Shown piece after piece: positions 1 through 6,457 of a stretch of DNA of 7,342 nt; position 1 is the first letter of the stretch, and each line of letters opens with the position of its first letter. Under the pieces are notes generated by a model that searched no databases, was not told the DNA's origin, and saw only the letters and a list, made by a program, of their open reading frames with translations. A program made the translations under genes and the position numbers. Source of the DNA: an uncultured Carnobacterium sp. (GTDB lineage: Bacteria > Bacillota > Bacilli > Lactobacillales > Aerococcaceae); NCBI GenBank assembly GCA_937923125.1, contig CALALK010000252.1, positions 1 to 7,342 on the forward strand, given 5' to 3'.

Positions 1-1
1 C

Positions 2-475
2 GTAGGGGACTCGACGGTATTTGTTTATCTTGAGGCGAAGGAAAAAGGAAAACCTTTTGTCGGTACGATGAAGCAAATCAATTCTAAAACAAAGGAAGAA
101 GAGAAAAGTATTACGTTCCAATATGTGGATGGGAAGTTTGTTTTTGAAAATGAAGAAGAGGCAAAAAAACTCTGGCCACAAGGAAAGTTCTTATTCCAAG
201 AATTGCAATTGAATAAAGATATTTTGGCAAAGGCAAAATTGCGAGAGAATATTTATACGAAGAAAGAAGAAAGTCCTACTGGGGATAATACATTTTATCT
301 GAAATATAGCATTCAACTTCCAGTGGTCAGTCGGACTTTGGGGATAGACGATTCGCAGCCAGTAGAGCTCTTTATCTTAGGACTTGATGAGTCTAATCGC
401 TTCGTATATGAAATTGGAACGGAGCAAGATAATCAAACTACTTTATGGGAAATGATACGAGAAATTAGAAAATAG
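2..475 (+). CDS. Hypothetical protein, 3' part only (5' end outside the window)
   Basis: The reading frame is open from base 2 to the TAG at 473-475, giving 157 visible residues. An internal ATG at 68 has no good ribosome binding site before it, and the frame reads through upstream of it, so the gene almost certainly begins left of the window. The visible part is hydrophilic and rich in Lys and Glu. It has no membrane segment, no cysteine and no motif I recognise. Alternating hydrophobic stretches near the end suggest a soluble, beta-rich domain, which is an inference from composition only. It stops 50 bases before the response regulator, and I see no U-tract hairpin in between, so some read-through into the two-component genes is possible. 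I do not assign a function. A role related to the adjacent sensor system is conceivable from position alone. Confidence 0.75.
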   Translation, partial: VGDSTVFVYLEAKEKGKPFVGTMKQINSKTKEEEKSITFQYVDGKFVFENEEEAKKLWPQGKFLFQELQLNKDILAKAKLRENIYTKKEESPTGDNTFYLKYSIQLPVVSRTLGIDDSQPVELFILGLDESNRFVYEIGTEQDNQTTLWEMIREIRK

Positions 476-499
476 ATAGTTTTCTGTAAATTGGAAAGA

Positions 500-508
500 T
501 GTTACAAT
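500..508 (+). promoter_or_regulatory. Possible extended -10 promoter of the two-component operon
   Basis: The sequence TGtTACAAT at 500-508 is an extended -10 element: a TGn motif followed by a hexamer one base from TATAAT. No good -35 hexamer lies 16-18 bases upstream, which is common for extended -10 promoters. Transcription would start near 515, almost on top of the ribosome binding site, so the leader would be only about 11 bases. That short leader lowers my confidence. Confidence 0.4.
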
Positions 509-525
509 AAAAGCGAGGTGAGTGT

Positions 526-1209
526 ATGCAAACAATATTGATTGTCGAAGATGAAAAAGTCATTCGTGATGCAATTGTACAAGAATTGGAAAAATGGAAT
601 TATGAAGTCGTTGCGGTGGAAGACTTTTCGCAAGTGTACACTCAATTTTTAGCGGTGAATCCGCAGTTGGTCATTTTGGACATTACATTGCCGTTTTATA
701 ATGGCTATTATTGGTGCCAAGAGATTCGTAAGGTGTCTCAGGTGCCGATTATGTTCTTGTCGTCCAGGGATCAAGCGATGGATATTGTGATGTCGATTAA
801 TATGGGCGCGGATGATTATATGACAAAACCGTTTGAGCCGAGTGTATTGGTCGCAAAAATCCAAGGGATGATGCGTCGTAGTTATGAGTTCGTTCAGCAA
901 AAGGATTGGCTGGAATATAAGGGGATTGCCTTGCAGCTTGGAAGTGGAAAGGTTTCGTATGAGGGTAATGTCATTGAATTGTCGAAGAATGAATTTATTA
1001 TTTTGCGCGTATTGTTTGAAAAACAAGGGGACATTGCGCCAAGAGAAGATTTAATGAATGCATTGTGGAATAGCGATGTGTTTGTCGATGATAATACCTT
1101 GTCCGTGACGGTTGCTCGTTTGCGAAAACGTCTGGGAGAAATCGGGTTAGAAAAATTAATCACGACGAAAAAAGGCGTCGGGTATGGATTGGCGGAAGTG
1201 ATTGAATGA
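526..1209 (+). CDS. OmpR/PhoB-family response regulator, BceR/GraR-like
   Basis: This is a 227-residue DNA-binding response regulator, full length for the family. The receiver domain spans about residues 1-120. It has the acidic pair E8-D9, the predicted phosphorylation site D52 (in ILDITLP), the switch residue S79 in FLSSR and the conserved K101 in TKPF. The NGYYWCQEIR stretch around residues 59-68 and the MDIVMSINMGADDY stretch resemble regulators of the Bce group, which respond to cell-wall-active antimicrobial peptides. A winged-helix domain fills about 130-227, with the recognition-helix region at TLSVTVARLRKRL. The ATG at 526 follows a GAGGTG ribosome binding site at 515-520 with 5-base spacing. 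The stop overlaps the kinase start as ATGA (1206-1209), so the two are translationally coupled partners. The function class is firm; the Bce-type stimulus is inferred from family resemblance. Confidence 0.93.
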   Translation: MQTILIVEDEKVIRDAIVQELEKWNYEVVAVEDFSQVYTQFLAVNPQLVILDITLPFYNGYYWCQEIRKVSQVPIMFLSSRDQAMDIVMSINMGADDYMTKPFEPSVLVAKIQGMMRRSYEFVQQKDWLEYKGIALQLGSGKVSYEGNVIELSKNEFIILRVLFEKQGDIAPREDLMNALWNSDVFVDDNTLSVTVARLRKRLGEIGLEKLITTKKGVGYGLAEVIE

Positions 1210-2204
1210 AAACAAAAGTTGAATTTAGTATCGCTTGGTTCAAATCGCATGCTTTCTTACTCGGAGCGCTGGCTTTCATCGAAGTGTTTTCGATTGGGTT
1301 CTTCTTCGTCTTTAATTGGCTAAATTCTGAAGTCGGCTATTATTTATTTTTACTAGCCTTTTTCCTTTTGGTAGTCGCGGGGGCACTTTTGTGGCACGAT
1401 TGGAGAAAGTATAAAGAAGTCGTTCGAAGTTTGCAGCAGGAAGTGACGACGCTAGACGATGGGGTTTCGCCCATTGTGAGTCATTTATATGAGGCCATTC
1501 AACAAGAAAAGTCGGATATGCGAGGGTTAAGTACGAAGATGAAGCAACTTCGCAAGGAAGATGTGGACTACTATACTTTATGGGCGCACCAAATTAAAAC
1601 GAGTATTGCCGCGAGTCAGTTGCTGATTCGTGAGTTGCCGCAAACTTCGGAGAAATCTTTATTGAGTCAAGAACTCGTTCGGATTACGACCTATACAGAA
1701 CTAGCACTGCATTACGTTCGAATGGAAAGTTTCCATCAGGACTTATCGATTTCAACCATCTCTATTGATGAAGTGATTCGTCCGCTCTTGAAGAAATATG
1801 CGACATTCTTTATTTCGAAGAAATTGCATTTGGACTATGTGCCTACTGGAGAAAAAGTGGTGACGGATTCGAAGTGGTTAGGCGTTATCGTAGAGCAAGT
1901 GTTATCGAATGCGGTGAAATATACACCTGAAGAGGGAACGATTCGGATTCTCTTTGATAAAAATACATTAACGATTGAAGATACGGGAATCGGGATTGCT
2001 GCTTATGATATTAAACGGATTTTTGAACGTGGATTTAGTGGCTATAATGGTCGTGTGAACCACCAATCGACAGGACTAGGGCTCTATTTATCTGCAGAGA
2101 TTGCTAAACGTTTAGGGGTCTCACTCAGTGTAGACTCGACTGTTGGAGAAGGGACGACGGTTCATATTCAGATTCCGTCTGAAGTGATGCAAGTGAAAGA
2201 TTAA
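1206..2204 (+). CDS. Intramembrane-sensing histidine kinase, BceS-like
   Basis: This 332-residue membrane histidine kinase is the partner of the preceding regulator. Two membrane helices lie at about residues 16-39 and 43-62 with only a few residues between them. That leaves no extracellular sensing domain, which is the hallmark of intramembrane-sensing kinases. A helical linker follows, then the H-box with predicted phospho-acceptor H128 (WAHQIKTS). The ATP-binding domain shows the N-box N235 (in SNAVKYTP), the G1 box DTGIG at 259-263, the F-box IFERGF at 272-277 and the G2 box STGLGLYL at 288-295, so it should be catalytically competent. The usual proline five residues after the histidine is serine (S133). 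Kinases of this type normally take their signal from a BceAB-type ABC transporter, but none is adjacent here. The start overlaps the regulator's stop, and an intrinsic terminator follows directly. Confidence 0.92.
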   Translation: MKTKVEFSIAWFKSHAFLLGALAFIEVFSIGFFFVFNWLNSEVGYYLFLLAFFLLVVAGALLWHDWRKYKEVVRSLQQEVTTLDDGVSPIVSHLYEAIQQEKSDMRGLSTKMKQLRKEDVDYYTLWAHQIKTSIAASQLLIRELPQTSEKSLLSQELVRITTYTELALHYVRMESFHQDLSISTISIDEVIRPLLKKYATFFISKKLHLDYVPTGEKVVTDSKWLGVIVEQVLSNAVKYTPEEGTIRILFDKNTLTIEDTGIGIAAYDIKRIFERGFSGYNGRVNHQSTGLGLYLSAEIAKRLGVSLSVDSTVGEGTTVHIQIPSEVMQVKD

Positions 2205-2211
2205 TGGAAAG

Positions 2212-2233
2212 CGAGGGGCAACCCTCGTTTTTT
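2212..2233 (+). terminator. Intrinsic terminator of the two-component operon
   Basis: CGAGGG (2212-2217) pairs with CCCTCG (2222-2227) around a GCAA loop, a stable GNRA-type tetraloop, followed by six T (2228-2233). It begins eight bases after the kinase stop codon and separates the signalling operon from the rapZ operon. Confidence 0.88.
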
Positions 2234-2264
2234 GTTTGATAAAAGGGGTGTTTTCGCTAAAAAG

Positions 2265-2295
2265 TTAACAATGACACGCCCGGATGTGTTATAAT
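2265..2295 (+). promoter_or_regulatory. Promoter of the rapZ-yvcK-whiA-ssb-DUF554 operon
   Basis: A perfect TATAAT at 2290-2295 is preceded by TGt (2287-2289), making an extended -10. TTAACA at 2265-2270 matches the -35 consensus at five of six positions, but its spacer is 19 bases, longer than the optimal 17. The extended -10 probably compensates for this. Transcription would start near 2302, about 33 bases before the rapZ start. An imperfect dyad (2271-2292) fills the spacer and is treated as a separate finding. Confidence 0.78.
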
Positions 2296-2322
2296 TGTAA
2301 AGATAACAATATCGTTTGAGAT

Positions 2323-2327
2323 AGGAG
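2323..2327 (+). promoter_or_regulatory. Ribosome binding site that selects the second ATG of rapZ
   Basis: AGGAG at 2323-2327 is only one base from the ATG at 2329 but seven bases from the in-frame ATG at 2335. The second spacing is the functional one, so rapZ is annotated from 2335. Confidence 0.8.
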
Positions 2328-2334
2328 AATGACA

Positions 2335-3225
2335 ATGGCAGTAGATCAATTAGAATTAGTCGTCATTACAGGTATGAGTGGGGCAGGGAAAACTGTTGCA
2401 ATGCAAAGTTTCGAAGACATGGGATATTTCTGTGTCGATAATATGCCACCAAGTCTTCTACCAAAATTTTGGGAATTAGTAAAAGAATCAGGAAAAATTA
2501 CAAAAATTGCGCTCGTAATCGACTTACGTTCACGCGCGTTCTTTGATGAAATCATGTCCGCTATTGCAGGGTTAGATAACACATCCTTTATTACAACGAA
2601 AATTTTATTCTTAGAAGCGAGCGATGATGCGCTTGTTTCACGTTACAAAGAAACAAGAAGAACACACCCTCTTGCTGGAGAAGGGCGTATTTACGATGGT
2701 ATTATTGCGGAACGTCGTTTATTACAAGATATTAAGACACGCTCACAAAAAGTGATTGATACAACAAATCTTTCACCTCGTAAGTTACGTGAAGAAATCA
2801 TGCAAGCTTTCTCAACAGGTAAGGAAGGAGTCTTCACGATTCAAGTCATGTCATTTGGATTTAAATACGGGCTTCCAATCGATGCGGATGTCGTGATGGA
2901 TGTACGTTTCTTACCAAATCCACACTATATTGCAGAGTTACGTCCACTAACTGGGCTAGATGAACCTGTGTATGATTACGTGATGAGTCAACCAGAAGCA
3001 AAGACCTTCTATCATAAATTGATGGACTTACTCGACTTCTCAATTCCTGGATATAAAAAAGAAGGAAAATCGAGCGTGACGATTGCCATCGGATGTACTG
3101 GTGGGCAACACCGTTCTGTAGCTTTTGCGGAACGTATCGGACGCGAATTATTATCAGACTCTTATAACGTGAAAATCTCTCATCGTGACAAAGACCGTCG
3201 TAAAGAAGGGAATGGACGATCATGA
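2335..3225 (+). CDS. rapZ: RapZ/YvcJ family P-loop nucleotide-binding protein
   Basis: The product has 296 residues, the normal length for this family (YvcJ in Bacillus). The N-terminal kinase-like domain carries the Walker A motif GMSGAGKT at residues 13-20 and a Walker B-like ALVIDLRSR at about 59-67. The C-terminal domain shows the family signatures FGFKYGLP (about 174-181) and [10 protein letters not shown] (253-262). In Enterobacteria RapZ binds the small RNAs GlmY and GlmZ and so controls glucosamine-6-phosphate synthase. In Bacillus the homologue hydrolyses GTP and affects competence. I would not carry the small-RNA adaptor role over to this organism on sequence alone. The gene has its own promoter, and its stop overlaps the yvcK start (ATGA, 3222-3225). 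It is the first gene of the operon. The family assignment is secure; the precise role here is not. Confidence 0.95.
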   Translation: MAVDQLELVVITGMSGAGKTVAMQSFEDMGYFCVDNMPPSLLPKFWELVKESGKITKIALVIDLRSRAFFDEIMSAIAGLDNTSFITTKILFLEASDDALVSRYKETRRTHPLAGEGRIYDGIIAERRLLQDIKTRSQKVIDTTNLSPRKLREEIMQAFSTGKEGVFTIQVMSFGFKYGLPIDADVVMDVRFLPNPHYIAELRPLTGLDEPVYDYVMSQPEAKTFYHKLMDLLDFSIPGYKKEGKSSVTIAIGCTGGQHRSVAFAERIGRELLSDSYNVKISHRDKDRRKEGNGRS

Positions 3226-4253
3226 TGTTCGAGGTAACACCAAATCCTCCGAGAAAGAAAGGTCCTAAAATCACCGTTATTGGTGGAGGAACAGGGCTTC
3301 CTGTTCTCTTGAGAAACCTTCGTAAGAGAGATGCGGATGTAACTGCGATTGTAACGGTTGCCGATGATGGTGGAAGTTCAGGAATCATTCGAGATTATAT
3401 GAACGTTGTGCCACCAGGAGATATTCGAAACTGTATGATTGCTCTTTCTCCGATGAACGCTTTACAAAAAGAAATTTTCCAATATCGTTTTAATTCCGAC
3501 GACCAATTCTTCGCTGGACATGCGATTGGAAACTTAATTATTGCGGCCTTAACAGAGATGCGTGGAAATATTTTCGATGCGATTCGTCTCCTAAGCCGTA
3601 TGATGGCGGTCGAAGGACATGTGTATCCTGCCGCTGAAGAGCCACTGTTACTGCGCGCAGAATTCCAAGATGGAACGATTGTGGACGGGGAAGCGGAACT
3701 TGTCAAATATCGCAAGAAGATTAAGCGAGTTTCCGTGCATTGTTACGACGAAAATCGTAAGCTCGATGAAAGCCGAACTCCAATGGCGGCACGTGAAGTC
3801 ATCAATGCGATTATGGAAGCCGATATGGTTGTATTGGGACCTGGTAGTCTTTATACTAGTATCTTGCCAAACTTAATGATTAGTGATATTGGTCAAGCCG
3901 TTTGTGAAACGAAAGCGGAAGTGGTGTACATCTGTAACATCATGACGCAACTTGGTGAAACGGAACACTTTACTGATGCAGATCATGTACGCGTGTTGCA
4001 TGACCATTTAGGAACTCAGTTCATCGACACCGTCCTCGTGAATACAGAGGCAGTGCCAGAAGAGTACTTAAACCAACAAAAGAACGAAGAGTATCTTTAC
4101 CAAGTGAAGTACGACTTCCAAGGGTTGCGCGACGAGGGATGCCGAGTAGTGTCGTCTGACTTTATTAAATTACGCGAAAAAGGCGTATACCATGATGGTG
4201 AAAAAGTCATCGACGAATTATTCCGTCTCCTACAAAGTGCACGAATTGAATAA
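3222..4253 (+). CDS. yvcK: YvcK/GlmR-type gluconeogenesis factor, CofD-like fold
   Basis: The protein has 343 residues and a CofD-like Rossmann fold, with the signatures GGGTGL (21-26), [11 protein letters not shown] (about 44-54), PPGDIRNC (64-71), GHAIGN (99-104) and [13 protein letters not shown] (206-218). In Bacillus the homologue (YvcK/GlmR) binds UDP-GlcNAc and directs carbon into peptidoglycan precursors. It is needed for normal shape and growth on gluconeogenic substrates. It does not make coenzyme F420 despite the fold. Start choice is slightly open: ATG at 3222 overlaps the rapZ stop, and a second in-frame ATG follows at 3225. No strong ribosome binding site is close, with AAGGG at 3206-3210 eleven bases off, so translation is probably coupled to rapZ. 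The polar N-terminal tail (residues 1-15) before the first strand is a little longer than the Bacillus protein would predict. Confidence 0.94.
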   Translation: MMFEVTPNPPRKKGPKITVIGGGTGLPVLLRNLRKRDADVTAIVTVADDGGSSGIIRDYMNVVPPGDIRNCMIALSPMNALQKEIFQYRFNSDDQFFAGHAIGNLIIAALTEMRGNIFDAIRLLSRMMAVEGHVYPAAEEPLLLRAEFQDGTIVDGEAELVKYRKKIKRVSVHCYDENRKLDESRTPMAAREVINAIMEADMVVLGPGSLYTSILPNLMISDIGQAVCETKAEVVYICNIMTQLGETEHFTDADHVRVLHDHLGTQFIDTVLVNTEAVPEEYLNQQKNEEYLYQVKYDFQGLRDEGCRVVSSDFIKLREKGVYHDGEKVIDELFRLLQSARIE

Positions 4254-4267
4254 TTACCAATGAAATA

Positions 4268-4292
4268 GGAGCCAAGACTTCCTCTTGGCTCC
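4268..4292 (+). promoter_or_regulatory. Strong hairpin between yvcK and whiA, without a U tract
   Basis: GGAGCCAAG (4268-4276) and CTTGGCTCC (4284-4292) form a perfect nine-base-pair stem with a seven-base loop. The downstream bases are TTCAACAT, so the U tract of an intrinsic terminator is missing, and there is none on the minus strand either. It may act as a weak attenuator, a 3'-end stabiliser for rapZ-yvcK mRNA or a processing site. It ends 33 bases before the whiA start and does not cover that gene's ribosome binding site. Confidence 0.7.
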
Positions 4293-4313
4293 TTCAACAT
4301 GACTAGAAGAGAA

Positions 4314-4319
4314 AGGAGG
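4314..4319 (+). promoter_or_regulatory. Ribosome binding site that selects the GTG start of whiA
   Basis: AGGAGG at 4314-4319, within a longer run of purines (4310-4322), stands six bases before the GTG at 4326. The in-frame ATG at 4299 lies upstream of this site and has none of its own. Confidence 0.85.
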
Positions 4320-4325
4320 AGGCCT

Positions 4326-5276
4326 GTGTCCTTACTATCATTTGCTGCAGAGACGAAACAAGAATTAACGCAACTAGAAGTGCAATATGATTATTCAAAA
4401 TATGAACTTGCGGCGCTCATTCGAATGAATGGGGCGGTTGGGATTTTGAATCGTCAATTGATTTTAAATATCCAAACGGAAAACGCGGCGATTGCCAGAC
4501 GGATTTATGTGCTCTTGAAGAAGTATTATCAAGTAGAAAGTGAACTCTTGGTTCGCCGTAAGATGAAACTGAAGAAGAACAATGTGTATATCGTACGTTT
4601 AAAACATGGAACAGAAGAGATTCTGGAAGACTTGAATATCAAGTCGAGCGGCTTATTTAATATGCGCGTTCCAGAAAATGTTCGTGAAGACGAAGAGAAG
4701 ATGCGTGCCTACCTTCGTGGGGCGTTTCTGGCTGGCGGTTCGATTAATGACCCGAAAACGAGCCGTTATCACTTAGAGATTTATTCGATTTACGAAGAGC
4801 ATAACGACGATATTTGTCAGATGATGAATGCGTTTGGGTTGAATGCCAGAACGATTGAGCGTCGTAAGGGGTATATCACGTACTTGAAAGAAGCCGAGAA
4901 AATCGCAGACTTCCTTGCCGTGATTCATGCTTCCAAGGCGATGTTGCATTTTGAAGATATCCGAATTATTCGCGATATGCGAAATACGGCGAATCGTTTA
5001 GTAAACTGCGAGAATGCCAATATTAATAAAGTGGTGAACGCAGCCACTCGTCAAATCGAAGAGATTCAATATATTGAAGATACGGTAGGGCTCGATGCCT
5101 TGCCGGATAAATTATCGGATATTGCAAAAATTCGTTTAGAGAATCCAGAAATTAGTTTGAAAGAGTTAGGCGAAATGTTACCTTCTGGGCCTATCTCAAA
5201 ATCAGGGGTAAACCACAGATTGCGTAAGATTTCTGAATTTTCTCAAAAATTAAGAGAAGAAGGAAAAGCCAATTAG
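4326..5276 (+). CDS. whiA: WhiA family DNA-binding regulator (GTG start)
   Basis: WhiA combines a LAGLIDADG-homing-endonuclease-like domain with a C-terminal helix-turn-helix. The frame is open from an ATG at 4299, but I start it at the GTG 4326. The strong ribosome binding site points there, the resulting N-terminus ([15 protein letters not shown]) matches the family, and the length becomes 316 residues, the usual size. The LAGLIDADG-like core is [11 protein letters not shown] (about 130-140). The acidic catalytic residues of true homing endonucleases are not evident there, as expected for WhiA. The helix-turn-helix lies at about 268-305 and includes SLKELGEML and [11 protein letters not shown]. 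In Streptomyces WhiA is a sporulation transcription factor. In Firmicutes it is a nucleoid-associated protein that affects cell division and chromosome segregation. It is the third gene of the conserved rapZ-yvcK-whiA block, and no terminator separates it from the next gene. Confidence 0.94.
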   Translation: MSLLSFAAETKQELTQLEVQYDYSKYELAALIRMNGAVGILNRQLILNIQTENAAIARRIYVLLKKYYQVESELLVRRKMKLKKNNVYIVRLKHGTEEILEDLNIKSSGLFNMRVPENVREDEEKMRAYLRGAFLAGGSINDPKTSRYHLEIYSIYEEHNDDICQMMNAFGLNARTIERRKGYITYLKEAEKIADFLAVIHASKAMLHFEDIRIIRDMRNTANRLVNCENANINKVVNAATRQIEEIQYIEDTVGLDALPDKLSDIAKIRLENPEISLKELGEMLPSGPISKSGVNHRLRKISEFSQKLREEGKAN

Positions 5277-5296
5277 AAGCATCTGGACGTAGCTTA

Positions 5297-5318
5297 CTAT
5301 AGAAAAAACTATAGGAGG
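5297..5318 (+). promoter_or_regulatory. ssb ribosome binding site abutting a short hairpin
   Basis: CTATAG occurs at 5297-5302 and again at 5309-5314, separated by six A. Because CTATAG is its own reverse complement, the two copies can form a six-base-pair stem with an A6 loop. The ribosome binding site AGGAGG (5313-5318, eight bases from the ATG at 5327) shares its first two bases with the 3' arm, so folding would compete with ribosome binding. The stem is AT-rich and weak. Confidence 0.55.
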
Positions 5319-5326
5319 TTCGTCTT

Positions 5327-5707
5327 ATGAACTTAGTATCTTTAATTGGTCGTGTTGTCAAAGAGGTAGAGGTGCAACAGCTTCAACCTTCCGGAAAGAG
5401 TGTGTTTAATAATACCATCGCGGTGCAAAATGTCTACCGCAACAGTGATGATTCGTATCATTCACACTTTATCCAAGTGGTCGCCTGGGGCAAAATTGCG
5501 GAACGTATCGGCAAGTTTGTCAAAAAGGGAGACCGCATTGGCGTGGAAGGGCGACTCAATACCCGTCGCTACACTAACAAGAATCATCAAGAGGTGTATG
5601 TGACCGAAGTGGTGATTGAGGAAGTGTACTTCTTAGAGCGAAAACACGAAACAGAAGAGGACGGCGCAAGTCCTTTTGAAGATCCGCAAAGTTTGTTTGT
5701 GGAATAG
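5327..5707 (+). CDS. ssb: Short single-stranded DNA-binding protein (SSB, OB fold)
   Basis: The 126-residue protein is a bacterial SSB consisting of one OB fold (about residues 1-105). Family features are the SLIGRVVKEVEV start, the central HFIQVVAWGKIAERIGKFV segment with the conserved aromatic W54, KKGDRIGVEGRL and the final strand VTEVVIEEVYFLE. It coats single-stranded DNA during replication, repair or DNA uptake. The linker and tail are very short. The C-terminus (DGASPFEDPQSLFVE) is acidic but does not end in the DDDLPF-type tip that recruits partner proteins. Length and tail suggest a secondary SSB paralogue, comparable to the competence-associated SsbB of Bacillus, rather than the main replicative SSB, but no ComX-type box is visible upstream. 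It follows whiA by 50 bases and probably shares its transcript. The family is secure; the paralogue assignment is inference. Confidence 0.88.
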   Translation: MNLVSLIGRVVKEVEVQQLQPSGKSVFNNTIAVQNVYRNSDDSYHSHFIQVVAWGKIAERIGKFVKKGDRIGVEGRLNTRRYTNKNHQEVYVTEVVIEEVYFLERKHETEEDGASPFEDPQSLFVE

Positions 5708-5750
5708 TGTAAGGAGAGAAATTCCTTCACGTGACAGTTTAAATGAAGGA
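5707..5750 (+). promoter_or_regulatory. Two mutually exclusive hairpins in the ssb-DUF554 gap
   Basis: The segment TCCTTCA (5723-5729) can pair in two ways. It pairs upstream with GTGtAAGGA (5707-5715): eight base pairs through C5730, with T5710 bulged and a seven-base loop. It pairs downstream with TGAAGGA (5744-5750): seven base pairs and a 14-base loop. The second pairing covers the DUF554 ribosome binding site. The first arm begins at the last base of the ssb stop codon, so a ribosome finishing ssb could decide which hairpin forms. Confidence 0.45.
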
Positions 5751-5751
5751 G
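5746..5751 (+). promoter_or_regulatory. Ribosome binding site that selects the GTG start of the DUF554 gene
   Basis: AAGGAG at 5746-5751 is eight bases before the GTG at 5760. No comparable site precedes the in-frame ATG at 5676, which lies inside ssb. Confidence 0.8.
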
Positions 5752-5759
5752 TTTTTCGA

Positions 5760-6449
5760 GTGATTATATTAATAAATGGAACAGCAATTGTCATCGGAGC
5801 GCTTGTGGGTGTGTTTTTACGACATATAATTTCAGAGCGTTTCGCGCAACATATCATGCAAGGGTTAGCGCTTTGTGTATTCCTAGTCGGAATTAAAGGC
5901 GCGATTCAAATCCCGAATAGCTTGATTATGATTTTATCTCTGGTATGTGGGGGCGTTGTCGGAGAAGGGCTTCAAATGGAGGAGCGAGTACGTAAGTTCT
6001 CAGACTGGCTTCAGGAGAAGGCGTCAAAAGGCAAACAAAACAATTTAAATATCGGTGAAGGATTCGTTGCGGCAGTTATGATTTTCTGCGTGGGCGCACT
6101 TGCTACAATGGGGTCTATCCAGTTAGGAATTACTGGAGATACAACGTTGCTTCAAACGAAGTCCGTATTAGATGGGATTACTTCTATCTTCCTTGCGGCA
6201 ACGGAAGGGATTGGAGTTGGACTTTCAGCAGTGGCGGTAATTGCATATGAGTTAATTTTAGTGGGATTATCTCAACTAGTGGCTCCGCATTTAAATGATG
6301 TGGTAACCGTATCGATGTCCGCGGTTGGGTCGGTTCTTTTAGTTGGTTTAGCGATGAACTTACTAGGGATTACGAAGATTAAAGTATTAAACTTCTTGCC
6401 AGCCATTTTTATGCCGATTCTACTTGTACCACTATTAGCGTTATTTTAA
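5760..6449 (+). CDS. DUF554 family integral membrane protein (YdfK/YqgA-like)
   Basis: The protein has 229 residues and about seven predicted membrane segments, near residues 3-21, 33-49, 53-70, 101-121, 138-158, 170-192 and 205-228. A charged cytoplasmic-type loop lies at about 72-98. Family hallmarks are the INGTAIVIGALVG start, GGVVGEGLQMEER (about 64-76), FCVGALATMGSIQLGITGD (109-127) and the following TKSVLDGITS. The biochemical function of DUF554 proteins is not established, and a transport role is only suspected. I use GTG 5760 as the start because it has a proper ribosome binding site, gives the family's usual length, and avoids a 28-residue charged extension overlapping ssb. The gene is last in the operon, 52 bases after ssb, and is closed by the bidirectional terminator. 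Its link to the regulators upstream is positional only. Confidence 0.9.
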   Translation: MIILINGTAIVIGALVGVFLRHIISERFAQHIMQGLALCVFLVGIKGAIQIPNSLIMILSLVCGGVVGEGLQMEERVRKFSDWLQEKASKGKQNNLNIGEGFVAAVMIFCVGALATMGSIQLGITGDTTLLQTKSVLDGITSIFLAATEGIGVGLSAVAVIAYELILVGLSQLVAPHLNDVVTVSMSAVGSVLLVGLAMNLLGITKIKVLNFLPAIFMPILLVPLLALF

Positions 6450-6457
6450 GAATAGGA

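Noticed and set aside
649..1250. Two minus-strand reading frames (649-1026 and 894-1250) antisense to the response regulator
   Set aside because: They overlap each other and a certain gene, and show no family features.
2249..2262. A CcpA cre-like sequence TGTTTTCGCTAAAA upstream of the rapZ -35
   Set aside because: It misses two of the ten defined positions of the consensus. Matches this loose are expected several times by chance in a window of this size.
2294..2310. Inverted repeat ATTGT-N7-ACAAT just after the rapZ -10
   Set aside because: Five AT-rich base pairs with a seven-base gap is too short to separate from chance.
2861..3388. A 175-residue minus-strand reading frame antisense to rapZ and yvcK
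   Set aside because: It spans the junction of two well-supported genes, has no recognisable domain or ribosome binding site, and its composition looks like a reverse-frame shadow.
3395..3876. Alternative frames within yvcK (3395-3715 minus, 3619-3876 plus)
   Set aside because: Yvck family motifs run unbroken through the main frame, so these are shadows.
5295..5300. TACTAT as a -10 element for a separate ssb promoter, or a ComX-type box there
   Set aside because: It matches TATAAT at only four of six positions, has no -35 at the right distance, and no TACGAATA-like competence box is present.
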